Position numbers and translations under genes: made by a program
DNA from: JACKHO01 sp041398745
Lineage (GTDB): Bacteria; Planctomycetota; Planctomycetia; Planctomycetales; Planctomycetaceae
DNA: 64,000 nucleotides
Reading direction: 5' to 3'
Assembly (NCBI GenBank): GCA_041398745.1
Contig: JAWKUB010000008.1
Location: forward strand, 310,001-374,000
Notes under the pieces: generated by a model
The model's database searches: none
What the model was told of the DNA's origin: nothing
The model's input: the letters and a program-made list of their open reading frames with translations, nothing else
In this document: positions 18,043-26,854 of the stretch, one piece after another
Position numbering within the stretch: position 1 is the stretch's first letter
Layout: each line of letters begins with the position of its first letter

Positions 18043-18961
18043 CTGAGCGGTCGGCAACCTCAGCAAGTCGTTCCCAGTAGATTCGGTGGGGATAGTAGGG
18101 GTTGGAAATATGGAACGCTTCTTCTCGCTTGATCTTTTCCCTCTGGCTGTACGGAAGGAACACAAACACTTGTTTGCGGTCTGGTTTCGGAAGTGCCTCA
18201 TCACAAGCGGCCCGAATAATCTCGGCGGTGTACATGTCGAGAATCAACTGGCGGCCTGACCGCTGGCAGGCGTCCCAGATCGAAACGAGACGGTCGATGT
18301 TTTGGCTGGAACACCAGACCAAGCACATGCCTTTGGTCTCGTTAAAGACCTTGACCATCCCATCTGCAACAGACTGTTCGTCGGGGTAGGCGAAATCAGG
18401 CTCTCGACCAATTTGTGTCCCTTCACAGATCAAAGCGTCGATGTCCTGTGGTGGATTACGAAGGAGATCATCGAACAAATGAGCGTTGCGTCCGTGTCCT
18501 CGGATGTCGCCCGAGTAGAACAAACGCCTACCATCAGCTTCGACCAGCAGGCAGTAGCTGTCGTAGGCCGAGTGGTCGATGCGATAAGGCGTGATGTTGA
18601 ATGGGCCGAGGTTGATCGACTGTTGGTCGCTCAGGATATGTGGGACGATGTTGCCTATCGAAGGCAAAGGCGTGAAGAAGGCACTGACATCGATGATTCG
18701 TTGAGATGCTGGTCCCATGTAAATGGGAACCTTCTGCGTGATTTTCTCCAGAAGGCCATAATGGTCGGGATGAGGGTGCGAGATGAATACGCCGAGCAAG
18801 GTGTCATCGTGCGACGTGAGCCCACTGATGTTGGGGACAGAGACTTCACCTTCATCTTTCAGCGGCAATCCGATGTCCAAAACGATCCGCTTCCCCTGCG
18901 ACTCAACTTCGACGCAGTTTCCGCCAATTTCATGACAACCTCGGTGAATTCGGCAACGCAC
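17918..18961 (-). pseudogene. Metallo-beta-lactamase-fold hydrolase, 3'-truncated at a phage junction
   Basis: GTG start; a clear MBL domain with FISHPHPDHYGLL near residues 59-71, a DHSAYDS loop and YSGDIRGHG, resembling RNase J/beta-CASP-like MBL proteins. The frame is intact up to MLRDLERAKCLNGASLV, then continues into antisense portal sequence (SSVWSVRWAKSP), so about 20-60 residues of the natural C-terminus are probably missing. All visible zinc ligands are upstream of the junction, so partial function is possible. It follows an HNH gene on the same strand. Confidence 0.75.
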
Positions 18962-18992
18962 AGGACTATTCTCCCTGACCAGATTTGAGTAC

Positions 18993-19763
18993 TCATCGAG
19001 ACCAAGGGGCGGAGTCGAAGAACTCCCTTTCTTTCCGCTGGTATTCTTCGATTATTGGCTTGCGAGCTAAGAACACTCGGTCTCGAAGTGCGTGGAACTC
19101 TTCAGTTGTCCGAGGTGAATCCTGAATGGTCATGTCATCGAACTGGTTGGCGAAAGTGTTGCAGCCCGAGCAGGCCAAGACCAAGTTGCTGTAGTCTTCC
19201 ATCCAGTCGCTCGGAATTCCCAGACGCTTTCCAACCGTGGTAGGGATTACGTGATCAACCTGGAGTAAGAGCCAGTTCTCGTAACTGACGTAGATGTCGA
19301 GTCCACAGTACACGCAACAAGTCTGATTGGTCAGCTTTCGAAGCTCTAGGCCGTATCCCCGGCGTGAATTGGTCACCGATCGACGTCCAAGAAGCTTCCG
19401 ACCACCGTCTGGGTAACTGTCAAATGGCAGTGGCGTGGAACTGACAGCAATAGGAGTTGTTGGCGTTTCGAAAGCAACTTGTACCAGTGGCTTGCAGACG
19501 CCACACGGGGCGACCTCTCCGACAGTGCCCTTCGCCCATTGCTTCAGTTCGTCAATCAGATTGGAGCAGACCTTAATGTAGCCTGTGGTGGTCCAGTTCG
19601 AGCGTTCCGGCGTCGAAATGTGACGACAGGTTGCCCGATGCAACCGGGTGCTGGCTACCCGGGGAGGGTTTTCGGCATTTACCACAAAGCCGTCTGGATT
19701 TGATTCAAGCCATGAGAGGTAACTGTCGTCGTCGTTTTCGACAATGATCATGATCGACTTCAC
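18993..19763 (-). CDS. HNH endonuclease-domain protein (256 aa)
   Basis: The C-terminal half has an HNH nuclease motif: a zinc pair CVYCG, then VDHVIP with the catalytic His, an Asn (YSNLVLAC) and a second pair CSGC. The N-terminal half (residues 1-100) is a separate domain with RLHRATCRHI and CGVCKP. The start is GTG at 19763, with an internal ATG at 19751 equally possible. Position at the end of a defence operon suggests DNA cleavage in that context (inference). Confidence 0.75.
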   Translation of the reverse strand: MKSIMIIVENDDDSYLSWLESNPDGFVVNAENPPRVASTRLHRATCRHISTPERSNWTTTGYIKVCSNLIDELKQWAKGTVGEVAPCGVCKPLVQVAFETPTTPIAVSSTPLPFDSYPDGGRKLLGRRSVTNSRRGYGLELRKLTNQTCCVYCGLDIYVSYENWLLLQVDHVIPTTVGKRLGIPSDWMEDYSNLVLACSGCNTFANQFDDMTIQDSPRTTEEFHALRDRVFLARKPIIEEYQRKEREFFDSAPWSR

Positions 19764-19768
19764 GTGTG

Positions 19769-19987
19769 TTAGGGGCGACCTCGGTCAACACGACTTCGAC
19801 TTGAAAATCGGCTATTCCGATTTGAGGTGTGTCGATCTTCGCCAGTTTGGTGCGACAGACAGGTGATCCCAACGTTGTTAACGAAACTGTGGTTTAACTC
19901 AAACGAGGTATTAGCAATTGGTGGACTCAGAGTACCGCCGCAACCAGTGTCGACACCGACACGAAGGTGAATTGCTGTTTCGCTCAT
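19769..19987 (-). pseudogene. Remnant of a second nucleotide-modification-associated (Nmad3-like) gene
   Basis: An ATG at 19987 overlaps the stop of the preceding gene (ATGA at 19984-19987). The first 30 residues (IHLRVGVDTGCGGTLSP, ending in FE) recall the N-terminus of Nmad3-type proteins (RVGxDxGxGG...SPI...FE). After that the frame turns into low-quality sequence and ends after 72 residues, whereas a full protein would be about 200 aa. I infer a truncated or frameshifted gene. A 7-bp inverted repeat (AAATCGG/CCGATTT, 19805-19823) lies inside. Confidence 0.4.
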
Positions 19988-20781
19988 CTCGCTTCCCGAA
20001 GACTGGTGACGAGATCGGCAAGGGATGACCATTTGTGGAAGTTGCGACAGTGGTCAGCGGCGAAGTAAATCATCGGTTCATTCCAGATGAACGTCAGGTG
20101 TGGATCAGCCACAAGCAGTGCCGGGTGTCCATATTTCTCGGCGAGATAGTAGTTGACGTCGTTATGCCACCCCTTATCGCCTCGATGTTGCCGATGTGCA
20201 TGAGCGGCAGGTGTGACGTACCGATTTGGAGAGTAACGTGCTTTACCGGTAGGTTGCGGCGACTTTGGTCTAAAAACATCACCGAGAAAATGACGGTCCG
20301 CTACTTTTGCATTGCGAATCCGGGCCGTCATCGCCTGCCAGAGATCGGCATGCGATTCGTGAGCAGACTCAATCTTCGCAAGGTAGAACAGCCAGTGTCG
20401 TCCGTCGTGCATCGTACGACTCGTGAACCCTGCGATCCAAGTGCCTCCCCAATCCTCGACAGATTGGGTGGCCCGCATTTGGTGCTTGCATGTGCAAAGG
20501 GAAAGCACGCCACCCTGAAAGTTCGGGGCTGATCCGTACTGTTCGAATGTCGTGGACTCGTGATCGAGGTCTACGGTTCTCAGAACATAGGAGTAGGCTC
20601 GGGCATCGGTCTTGCCGATGTTGGATTTCAGCACGGGAAGTGGAAGGCCGAGGTTGTCCGCAAGAGGCCCCTTAGATGGGAATGGCTGGACTGTCAGTAC
20701 ATCCCCGGTAGCATCGCAATTCGAACCAAGCCTTCGAGTTGAGCAATGGTCGCCGTTCTGGCTCTCCTTTTTCTTCACCAT
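19984..20781 (-). CDS. Nmad2-like (nucleotide modification-associated) protein
   Basis: A 265-aa protein whose core starts at residue about 62 with AYSYVLR, then FQGGVLSLCTCKHQMR and WIAGFTSR. This YxYVLR...GxLxLxxCKxxxR...W(I)xG order resembles Nmad2, a domain found with DNA base-modification genes in phages and bacteria; biochemical function is not established. The later part has conserved-looking His residues (AHESHADLW, AAHAHRQHRG). It lies 10 bases after an HhH DNA glycosylase gene and is coupled to the Nmad3-like remnant, so it is probably part of a system reading or processing modified bases (inference). Confidence 0.55.
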   Translation of the reverse strand: MVKKKESQNGDHCSTRRLGSNCDATGDVLTVQPFPSKGPLADNLGLPLPVLKSNIGKTDARAYSYVLRTVDLDHESTTFEQYGSAPNFQGGVLSLCTCKHQMRATQSVEDWGGTWIAGFTSRTMHDGRHWLFYLAKIESAHESHADLWQAMTARIRNAKVADRHFLGDVFRPKSPQPTGKARYSPNRYVTPAAHAHRQHRGDKGWHNDVNYYLAEKYGHPALLVADPHLTFIWNEPMIYFAADHCRNFHKWSSLADLVTSLREAR

Positions 20782-20791
20782 AGCTTTACCA

Positions 20792-21541
20792 TCACATCAC
20801 ATTCTCTTCAGTCCACTTTCCGTCGTCGTAACTTGAAAAGATCACTGCATCAAGGACACACGGCATGATATCGCACGCCACACAGAGTTGCTGGAAACCA
20901 TCAGAAACAAAGTTGTAGTAGTTTCGATCCTGCAAGGCATTGGCTGTTAGCTTGACCGGAAACCCAATAGCGTTCAGCCATTTGGTGATCCGACTGTCGA
21001 TTGGAATTTCGTACCGTGAAAGCCCCAGACCTTGCAGAAGGTTTCGTGATTGTTTGGGGCCGAAACCTTTGAAGTGTTTGTCGACAAAGGCGGCGACATC
21101 TCGTTCGGTCTTGGGGCTGGAGTTAAGACATAAGTCGTCAAGGTGAGCCAAGGTCTGTTCCCAGCCACCATTGCTTAGAAACGACATGTTGAGTTCCAGT
21201 TCTCGTCCGATAGTAGTGGATCGTCTCAGGCCGCCGAAACCACTGATCGTTGTACGGGCAAACTCGGCGAGATCGTCCTGCTCAGCACAGATGGAATACT
21301 CTAGCGGAAACGGTTTCGTCAGGAGGAACTTGGTAACTGCTGAATCCGGCCCGGATCGTTGCTGGGTCGTGAGCAAGCATCCGACCAGCCGTTCCCAAAG
21401 AGCTGGCTTCTCAATTGGGGGCTTATTGGAGGCAAGGTTGGTGGTAATCCGATGCTTAACAAATTGGCTCTGCTTGTGGTTTTCGAAGAACCTTCTGACC
21501 CGAACGATGTCTTCGGGCTCAACTTGCCAAATTACCTTCAT
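20792..21541 (-). CDS. HhH-GPD-type DNA glycosylase/lyase-like protein
   Basis: A 249-aa protein with a helix-hairpin-helix KGFGPKQSRNLLQGLG (158-173) followed by IPIDSRI. This matches the HhH-GPD core of endonuclease III/OGG-type enzymes: Lys163 aligns with the catalytic lysine of bifunctional glycosylase/lyases and Asp182 with the catalytic aspartate. No Fe-S cluster cysteines are seen at the C-terminus. The substrate base is unknown. Its location between McrBC and an Nmad2-like gene, not among repair genes, suggests action on modified foreign DNA (inference). Confidence 0.7.
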   Translation of the reverse strand: MKVIWQVEPEDIVRVRRFFENHKQSQFVKHRITTNLASNKPPIEKPALWERLVGCLLTTQQRSGPDSAVTKFLLTKPFPLEYSICAEQDDLAEFARTTISGFGGLRRSTTIGRELELNMSFLSNGGWEQTLAHLDDLCLNSSPKTERDVAAFVDKHFKGFGPKQSRNLLQGLGLSRYEIPIDSRITKWLNAIGFPVKLTANALQDRNYYNFVSDGFQQLCVACDIMPCVLDAVIFSSYDDGKWTEENVM

Positions 21542-21753
21542 CGGTACTGCCTCTAATCGGACAATTCTTGCCGCATCGCCTTCAGATTGCGGGGGCCTAC
21601 GTCGTTCGACACGTCATGGCGTTCCACATTCGCCTATCAGTCCTAGACAATGAAGTCGTCGGTGCCTAGTGACTGGTTCTCCATCATTGCAAATCTCGTT
21701 GCTCAGTCGGTCTCAACAAGCCACGGAATCAGAATTCGCCAGAAGTTCTTTTG

Positions 21754-23064
21754 TTATTCTCCCAAAGCCAGTCGCTTGGCATATGCTTCTCGATCCCGAC
21801 GTCCCTGAACCGTCTGCGATGAAATCAGTTCAACAATTGATGGTAAGTGGATCGGTCGCAGGCAGACTTGCCCCAAGGATTTGCCATAGATTGGATCGGT
21901 CACATCAATTCGAGATTCCCTCGCCCGTTGGTTCATGGTGGGATAGATGATACTACTTTTAGGGTGGGCAGGATGGCTGATGGCATAGACGACCAGCTGG
22001 TAGAGCATCTCTCGGGGAAGTTGTCTTTCCCAGAGATCACGATATTTCGCATCAAGGATTGCACGGATCTTTCCCTGCCGTGACACGACGTAATCGGGGC
22101 GAGGTGTGGGAGGCTTCCGGCGTAGCGGATTGAACCCAGGTGTGTATCTCATCATCCCTTTTAGGCTATGTTCGTCACGCACTTTGTGGTCAGGCAGGTT
22201 GTCACGCAAAAAGCGGGAAACGAGTGACTGGAAGAAGGCATTCATGTCAAACAGAAAGCCAGGAATTGCCACCGAACTTTTTTGCCCTTCCAGAACGACG
22301 CCTTGTGCATCCAACAATAACTTGGCAATCGACAGTGTCGACGAATACACCGATGTAAGCCGATTCATCTGGCGAGTTGCCTGATCCAAGACTGCACCGC
22401 TCAATCGGATTGTGGTGATCTGCTCGTCTAATAGGGAAGCAAGGCGTTGCGAGTCACGACGGAGGTCGACGACACTCGCTATCCTTGACGCCAGGTGCAG
22501 ACTTGCTTTGAGCACACGGTTGAGCAAAGTGTCCTCGATGCGTGGATAATGAATGCATGGAAGAGACGCCAATGCCGTTCCCCCATCTTGTGCCATCTTT
22601 GTGAAATCTATTTGTCCACGTGGGGAACTGAGCTGCTCCCGTGTTGGGATGTATCCACGCAATAGCCCACGAGAAACGAGTTCTTGTGCTTCCGCATTCA
22701 ATTGACAGACAAGCAGGTCCTCGAATCCGCATTGATCAACAGCTTGCGTTGAGATCGAAAACAATTCCAAACGTCGGAATCCGTAGGCGTATCGCAGTAA
22801 CCGGAGTAGCGATGCTGCCTTTAATTTTGGATGAATTGTGATATTCAAGTCACCCACACGAACTCGGCCAACGTGCGAATTTGACGCTATTTCCAATCCA
22901 TTCTTCAGTTCCGTCAGACGCATCTGCCGACTTCGGTTGAGGTTGGCAACGGCTCTCCGGCAATTTTCGGAACCATTCAAATAAAACCCCGAGAGCTCTT
23001 CACAAGTTTCGGGAGACAGCGTCTCCCATTCAGATAGAGAGACTGCAACCTGACTATCATTCAT
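21754..23064 (-). CDS. mcrC: McrC-like nuclease subunit of a modification-dependent restriction system
   Basis: Start set at the ATG at 23064, which overlaps the mcrB stop by 8 bases (ATGAATGA); longer frames to 23235 run inside mcrB. The 436-aa protein has the McrC N-terminal region (VGDLNITIHPK, LLRYAYGF), the PTREQLSSPRGQIDF segment, and a C-terminal PD-(D/E)xK nuclease site: RPDYVV followed by ILDAKYRDL. It pairs with McrB to cut DNA carrying modified bases. Confidence 0.88.
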   Translation of the reverse strand: MNDSQVAVSLSEWETLSPETCEELSGFYLNGSENCRRAVANLNRSRQMRLTELKNGLEIASNSHVGRVRVGDLNITIHPKLKAASLLRLLRYAYGFRRLELFSISTQAVDQCGFEDLLVCQLNAEAQELVSRGLLRGYIPTREQLSSPRGQIDFTKMAQDGGTALASLPCIHYPRIEDTLLNRVLKASLHLASRIASVVDLRRDSQRLASLLDEQITTIRLSGAVLDQATRQMNRLTSVYSSTLSIAKLLLDAQGVVLEGQKSSVAIPGFLFDMNAFFQSLVSRFLRDNLPDHKVRDEHSLKGMMRYTPGFNPLRRKPPTPRPDYVVSRQGKIRAILDAKYRDLWERQLPREMLYQLVVYAISHPAHPKSSIIYPTMNQRARESRIDVTDPIYGKSLGQVCLRPIHLPSIVELISSQTVQGRRDREAYAKRLALGE

Positions 23065-25693
23065 CGTCGGAAACCTCATCGTCAGACTCGTCATCGTCGA
23101 GCTTAGACTCCTCCAATGCGACGGCTTCCGACGAAGCTGAGATGTCCGGACACGGAGCAAGCAATGCTTGAATGAGATTGCTCTCTTGTCCCTCATCAAA
23201 TAGTTCGTGGCAGATTCGTTGTGCAACCGAATCAACGAGTTGACTCCCGAGGATTTCGGTCAAAACGGTGTAGTCCTCGTAGCAGTATTCCTCCAATAGC
23301 GGGATGACATCGTCTCGAATCGCACGTTTCAAAGACGCTAGATCCTTGAGGGGGCTTCCCGATTGCATGAAGTACGAATGGCCAACTTGGAGATTTCGAG
23401 CATCCCGTCCCACATGCTCTCGGATGCGAGTGTTCAGGGCTTCAAACCAGGCTCGTAATGGTACACCCGAAATCGCCGCATCCTTTAGCACGGTTCCGTC
23501 CGGCATCATTTCGATGAAGCCAAAACGGCGTCGAAGTGCCGCATCAAGGAGAGAAATAGAACGGTCAGCGGTATTCATGGTTCCAATCAGAAAAACGTTT
23601 CTGGGGACCTCCAATACCTCCTGGCTGACGGGGAGGATGATACGCTTGCCTCGCTTGTCCTTTTCAAGGATGGTGAGCAGTTCACCAAAAATTCGAGGAA
23701 TGTCACCACGATTGATCTCGTCGACGATCAGGTAGAAGTTTTCTTCCGGACGTTGAGCCGCAGCATGACACAAGTGCTTGAATACACCGTCTCGAAGCTT
23801 GAAGGAAACCTGATCATTTGCTGTTTCTGGACGGAATCCCTCAATGAAATCTTCGTATCCATATGCAGGATGGAAGCAACACAGACGAACAAGGCCGAAT
23901 GACTTTCCGTCGCCAAGAATCTCCTTCTTCTCGGAATCATCGAGTGATTCGAACGGCTTCCCGAATGCCGAAACTGCCGCAAGGTCGTTGGCAGTTTTTT
24001 CCGCCCAGAATGTCTTGCCCGTTCCAGGTGGTCCGTAGAGGATTACCTGTCCCTTGCGGTCCAAGATACTCTGAATTCGCCCAGAAAGCCCGTTAAGCCG
24101 AATAGTTCCCTTTGGTCTTTCAAGATTTTGGTGTTGCGAAGTACTGGGGGATTGGGTTTGGATTCGTTGTTCAATGGCCAACAAGTTTTCGCTGTATTTG
24201 CCTAATTCAGCGACTGTTCTTTGCAATCCTTCGTCCGATTCAGGCAATTGCCACGTGTTGCAATCCAACCAATCAATCGGACGCCGATGTGGTCGATCCG
24301 ATTTCGGATCGAACTCATAGCCACCAATGACTCGACCGATCCCTTGAATGTCGGTGTCGTTTGCAGCAAGAACGATGTCCCCTTCCGCAATCTCGGCAAC
24401 AAATCTCACCAGTTGAGCACAAATCCTTCGGACCGCTGTCGCATCACTTTCATGTTTTGCGAGGTGTTCCTTCAGCTTCTTGCGTGACTCCTTGGTAGCC
24501 TCAACCCATGACATGTTGTCCAACTCGAACCGAGGAATAGCAACACAGTTGCCGTCACGCATTTCGTCCCAGGCATTGGCACCATTAGTTTCAGACGACG
24601 TGTCAATTCGCCAATAGCGATGCAGTGCACCCTGAAGTGCGTTTAACGTCGTGGTGAAGTGATGCATCGAGAGTTTGACCTCTCTTGCCGCAGCAGCAAA
24701 TCGACCAGCACAGAGATAGCGACCACTTCCATCTGGTGGAAGCTGCTGTAACTTCAGGAGGTGAAACCGTTGCCAATCGGTGCTGTGAAAGTCATCAAGT
24801 TTTTCTGGATAGAGCAGTGTGAAATACTTGTGTCCCCAAGCCAATCGACTGACATCAGGTGCAAGCTCGTCCATCTGATCCTGCAGAGCGGCATAGTCCT
24901 CATCTGTGGCCGCTTCCGGCAGGTCCTCTAAGAGTTCGCACCCACGAAGGAGCTGGTCACGGTGGGCACGAGCAATGTTGATTGCCTCCTCGATGGTAAT
25001 GTCTTCTGGGCGATTTCCTTTTTCGCTTCCCGCCTGCCAGTTTCCCGTCTCTTTCCTACGAAACACTCGGAATTTCAGGGCACTGCCACCTGCAATACTG
25101 CCAAACCTTCGAGTCTCAAATTCCTCGTCGTTCTTGAATTCGATCCAATAAACAAGGCTGTCCCGACTGCCGTGGTCATGCATGTATGTCAGCAGTGCCT
25201 CGCCATCGAGGCTTTTCAGTGCCGCTGGGCCAAATCGGTCTCTAAACAATGCAAAGTCTTTGTCGAGTTCTTGCTTTGTCTTGAGCTTTCCTTCATTCAT
25301 CAATTCTTTGTACCAACGAATGATCTCCTTTCGCTTCTCTTCGCTGAGCAAAGGGGATTGATCTTCTCGGACAACCCGCTTTACTTGGCTAAGAGTTTTT
25401 CCGGAACTCGATTTCCACTCTATCCAGCCATTCGCAGTCCTTCCCAGAATTGCAGCTGCCGCACCACTCGGGGAATCAAACTGATGGTCCTTTACAAATT
25501 TCAGTTGTTCGCCTTGTTGAACGACAACTCCATCGTCGATGAGGCGTTGATGAACTGTTGGAACCGTTGATTTAGCAGAAGGAACGATTTCTCTCCGTGC
25601 AAGCGATCCAGCTCGAACGAGGAAGCCCGTCTCGTTGAAGACGCCTCTCCCTTCTGCATCTTTCCCTTTGATCTCAAATTCTTCGTTGCTCAT
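23057..25693 (-). CDS. mcrB: McrB-like AAA+ GTPase with DUF4357 and EVE-like domains
   Basis: The GTPase translocase partner of McrC. Domains in order: a DUF4357-like N-terminus (RGVFNETGFLVRAGSLARREIVPS), a middle region, an EVE/PUA-like segment near residues 440-480 (VAEIAEGDIVLAAND then IQGIGRVIGGYEF) that could read modified bases, then AAA+ with Walker A LYGPPGTGKT, Walker B YLIVDEINRGDIPR and the McrB signature GTMNTADRSI. Its acidic C-terminal tail (DDDESDDEVSDDE) is unusual. I use the ATG at 25693; a GTG two codons earlier is also possible. Confidence 0.88.
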   Translation of the reverse strand: MSNEEFEIKGKDAEGRGVFNETGFLVRAGSLARREIVPSAKSTVPTVHQRLIDDGVVVQQGEQLKFVKDHQFDSPSGAAAAILGRTANGWIEWKSSSGKTLSQVKRVVREDQSPLLSEEKRKEIIRWYKELMNEGKLKTKQELDKDFALFRDRFGPAALKSLDGEALLTYMHDHGSRDSLVYWIEFKNDEEFETRRFGSIAGGSALKFRVFRRKETGNWQAGSEKGNRPEDITIEEAINIARAHRDQLLRGCELLEDLPEAATDEDYAALQDQMDELAPDVSRLAWGHKYFTLLYPEKLDDFHSTDWQRFHLLKLQQLPPDGSGRYLCAGRFAAAAREVKLSMHHFTTTLNALQGALHRYWRIDTSSETNGANAWDEMRDGNCVAIPRFELDNMSWVEATKESRKKLKEHLAKHESDATAVRRICAQLVRFVAEIAEGDIVLAANDTDIQGIGRVIGGYEFDPKSDRPHRRPIDWLDCNTWQLPESDEGLQRTVAELGKYSENLLAIEQRIQTQSPSTSQHQNLERPKGTIRLNGLSGRIQSILDRKGQVILYGPPGTGKTFWAEKTANDLAAVSAFGKPFESLDDSEKKEILGDGKSFGLVRLCCFHPAYGYEDFIEGFRPETANDQVSFKLRDGVFKHLCHAAAQRPEENFYLIVDEINRGDIPRIFGELLTILEKDKRGKRIILPVSQEVLEVPRNVFLIGTMNTADRSISLLDAALRRRFGFIEMMPDGTVLKDAAISGVPLRAWFEALNTRIREHVGRDARNLQVGHSYFMQSGSPLKDLASLKRAIRDDVIPLLEEYCYEDYTVLTEILGSQLVDSVAQRICHELFDEGQESNLIQALLAPCPDISASSEAVALEESKLDDDESDDEVSDDE

Positions 25694-25789
25694 TGTCACG
25701 GTGTACGTCCGTCTGTTGTAAAGCAGTTATTTGTATGGCTGTTGTGCGACTTGCATTCGGGACCGTAGTTTGAATCTGTACGAAAGACG

Positions 25790-26752
25790 TTACGAACCAA
25801 GTGCATCCTTGAACAAGCCGTAGCGTTCCTTGAGAGCTTCGGCAGAAACCCTCATCCCTTTGGGAATTCTCAAGCGTTGCCCATTCAAGTCACCATACTC
25901 GGAACCACTAATGTTTGGATGAAGTTCAACTTTGAGGGTCTGATGATTGATCCCCAAGAGATTCAAGTCGAATAGCGTGTGAATATCTGCACGCAAGAGC
26001 AAGCCATTTTCGGGTTTGTTGTCTTTGGTGCCACGATACGGACAAATATGTGCAGCTTCCAGAATATCGACGATCCGACAGCCGGTGATTACGCACTGAT
26101 CATTGAATCGATCCCGCAGTGCGGTGCGGAAGTTTTGCTGGCCACGTCGTTCCTTGATTTGTCGTTCGACAGTTCGGCGGAGATCCTGGTCTTCGGGATG
26201 GTAACCAGACTCATCGTTGTCTCCTTCGTCATCCGGTAGTCGTACGGGAAACAATTCGTCTAGCACTGGCCTCAAGTCGGGAAACTTGTTCCAGTAGGCC
26301 TTTTTGATCATTCCGCATTTTTCCGACGTCAACCGTTGAAGTGTTGGCTGATTGAAAATGGGAGTGTCAAAAGCCACTCTTTCCGTGATTCGCCAGTTCA
26401 CTAGCCGAGTCTGACAGAAACCCTCCCTCATTGGATCTTTATTGGGGTTTCGGGGATGTTCGGGTGGAAGGTATTCACTAGTGACGACTCCAATCCCCAC
26501 GACTCCGTTCAGCCCTTTGTTGGCGATAATAATGTCTCCCTTGGCAATCTCGTGAACGAATGGCCAGAGAGAACGAGCACCGCCACCTAATCCTTCGCCA
26601 TTGACAATGAGGGCCTCCTTGATTGCGTCCCGTTGCTTAAACTTACGCAGGCCCGAATTGTTCAGCCAGTCGATTGCAATGCAACTTCTCTCTTTACATT
26701 CATTCCAAAAGCGTGCTCGCTTTCCGGGAGAGATTTTCCAAGCCGTACGCAT
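25790..26752 (-). CDS. EVE-like/HNH fusion, putative modification-dependent endonuclease
   Basis: A 320-aa two-domain protein. The N-terminal part (AWKISPGKRARFW, then GDIIIANKGLNGVVGIGVV) looks like an EVE/PUA-like reader of modified bases. The C-terminal part is an HNH_2-type nuclease (CVITGC, LEAAHICPYRGT, NGLLLRADIHTLFDLNL). This architecture is a type IV restriction arrangement. I choose the ATG at 26752 because the EVE core begins directly there; a TTG at 26854 would add 34 residues. It follows the type III res gene and precedes mcrB by about 97 bases. Confidence 0.8.
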   Translation of the reverse strand: MRTAWKISPGKRARFWNECKERSCIAIDWLNNSGLRKFKQRDAIKEALIVNGEGLGGGARSLWPFVHEIAKGDIIIANKGLNGVVGIGVVTSEYLPPEHPRNPNKDPMREGFCQTRLVNWRITERVAFDTPIFNQPTLQRLTSEKCGMIKKAYWNKFPDLRPVLDELFPVRLPDDEGDNDESGYHPEDQDLRRTVERQIKERRGQQNFRTALRDRFNDQCVITGCRIVDILEAAHICPYRGTKDNKPENGLLLRADIHTLFDLNLLGINHQTLKVELHPNISGSEYGDLNGQRLRIPKGMRVSAEALKERYGLFKDALGS

Positions 26753-26854
26753 GGTTCGCCCAATACCTTCTGAAATGGAATACTTGCAGCAGAGAACATC
26801 GTTTGGCTTCAGTCGAGAGCAGACGAGCGACGTTCTACGTATGGTGCCTGTCAA

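Noticed and set aside
18302..18988. 228-codon plus-strand open frame
   Set aside because: Antisense to the MBL gene, which has clear zinc motifs; no independent support.
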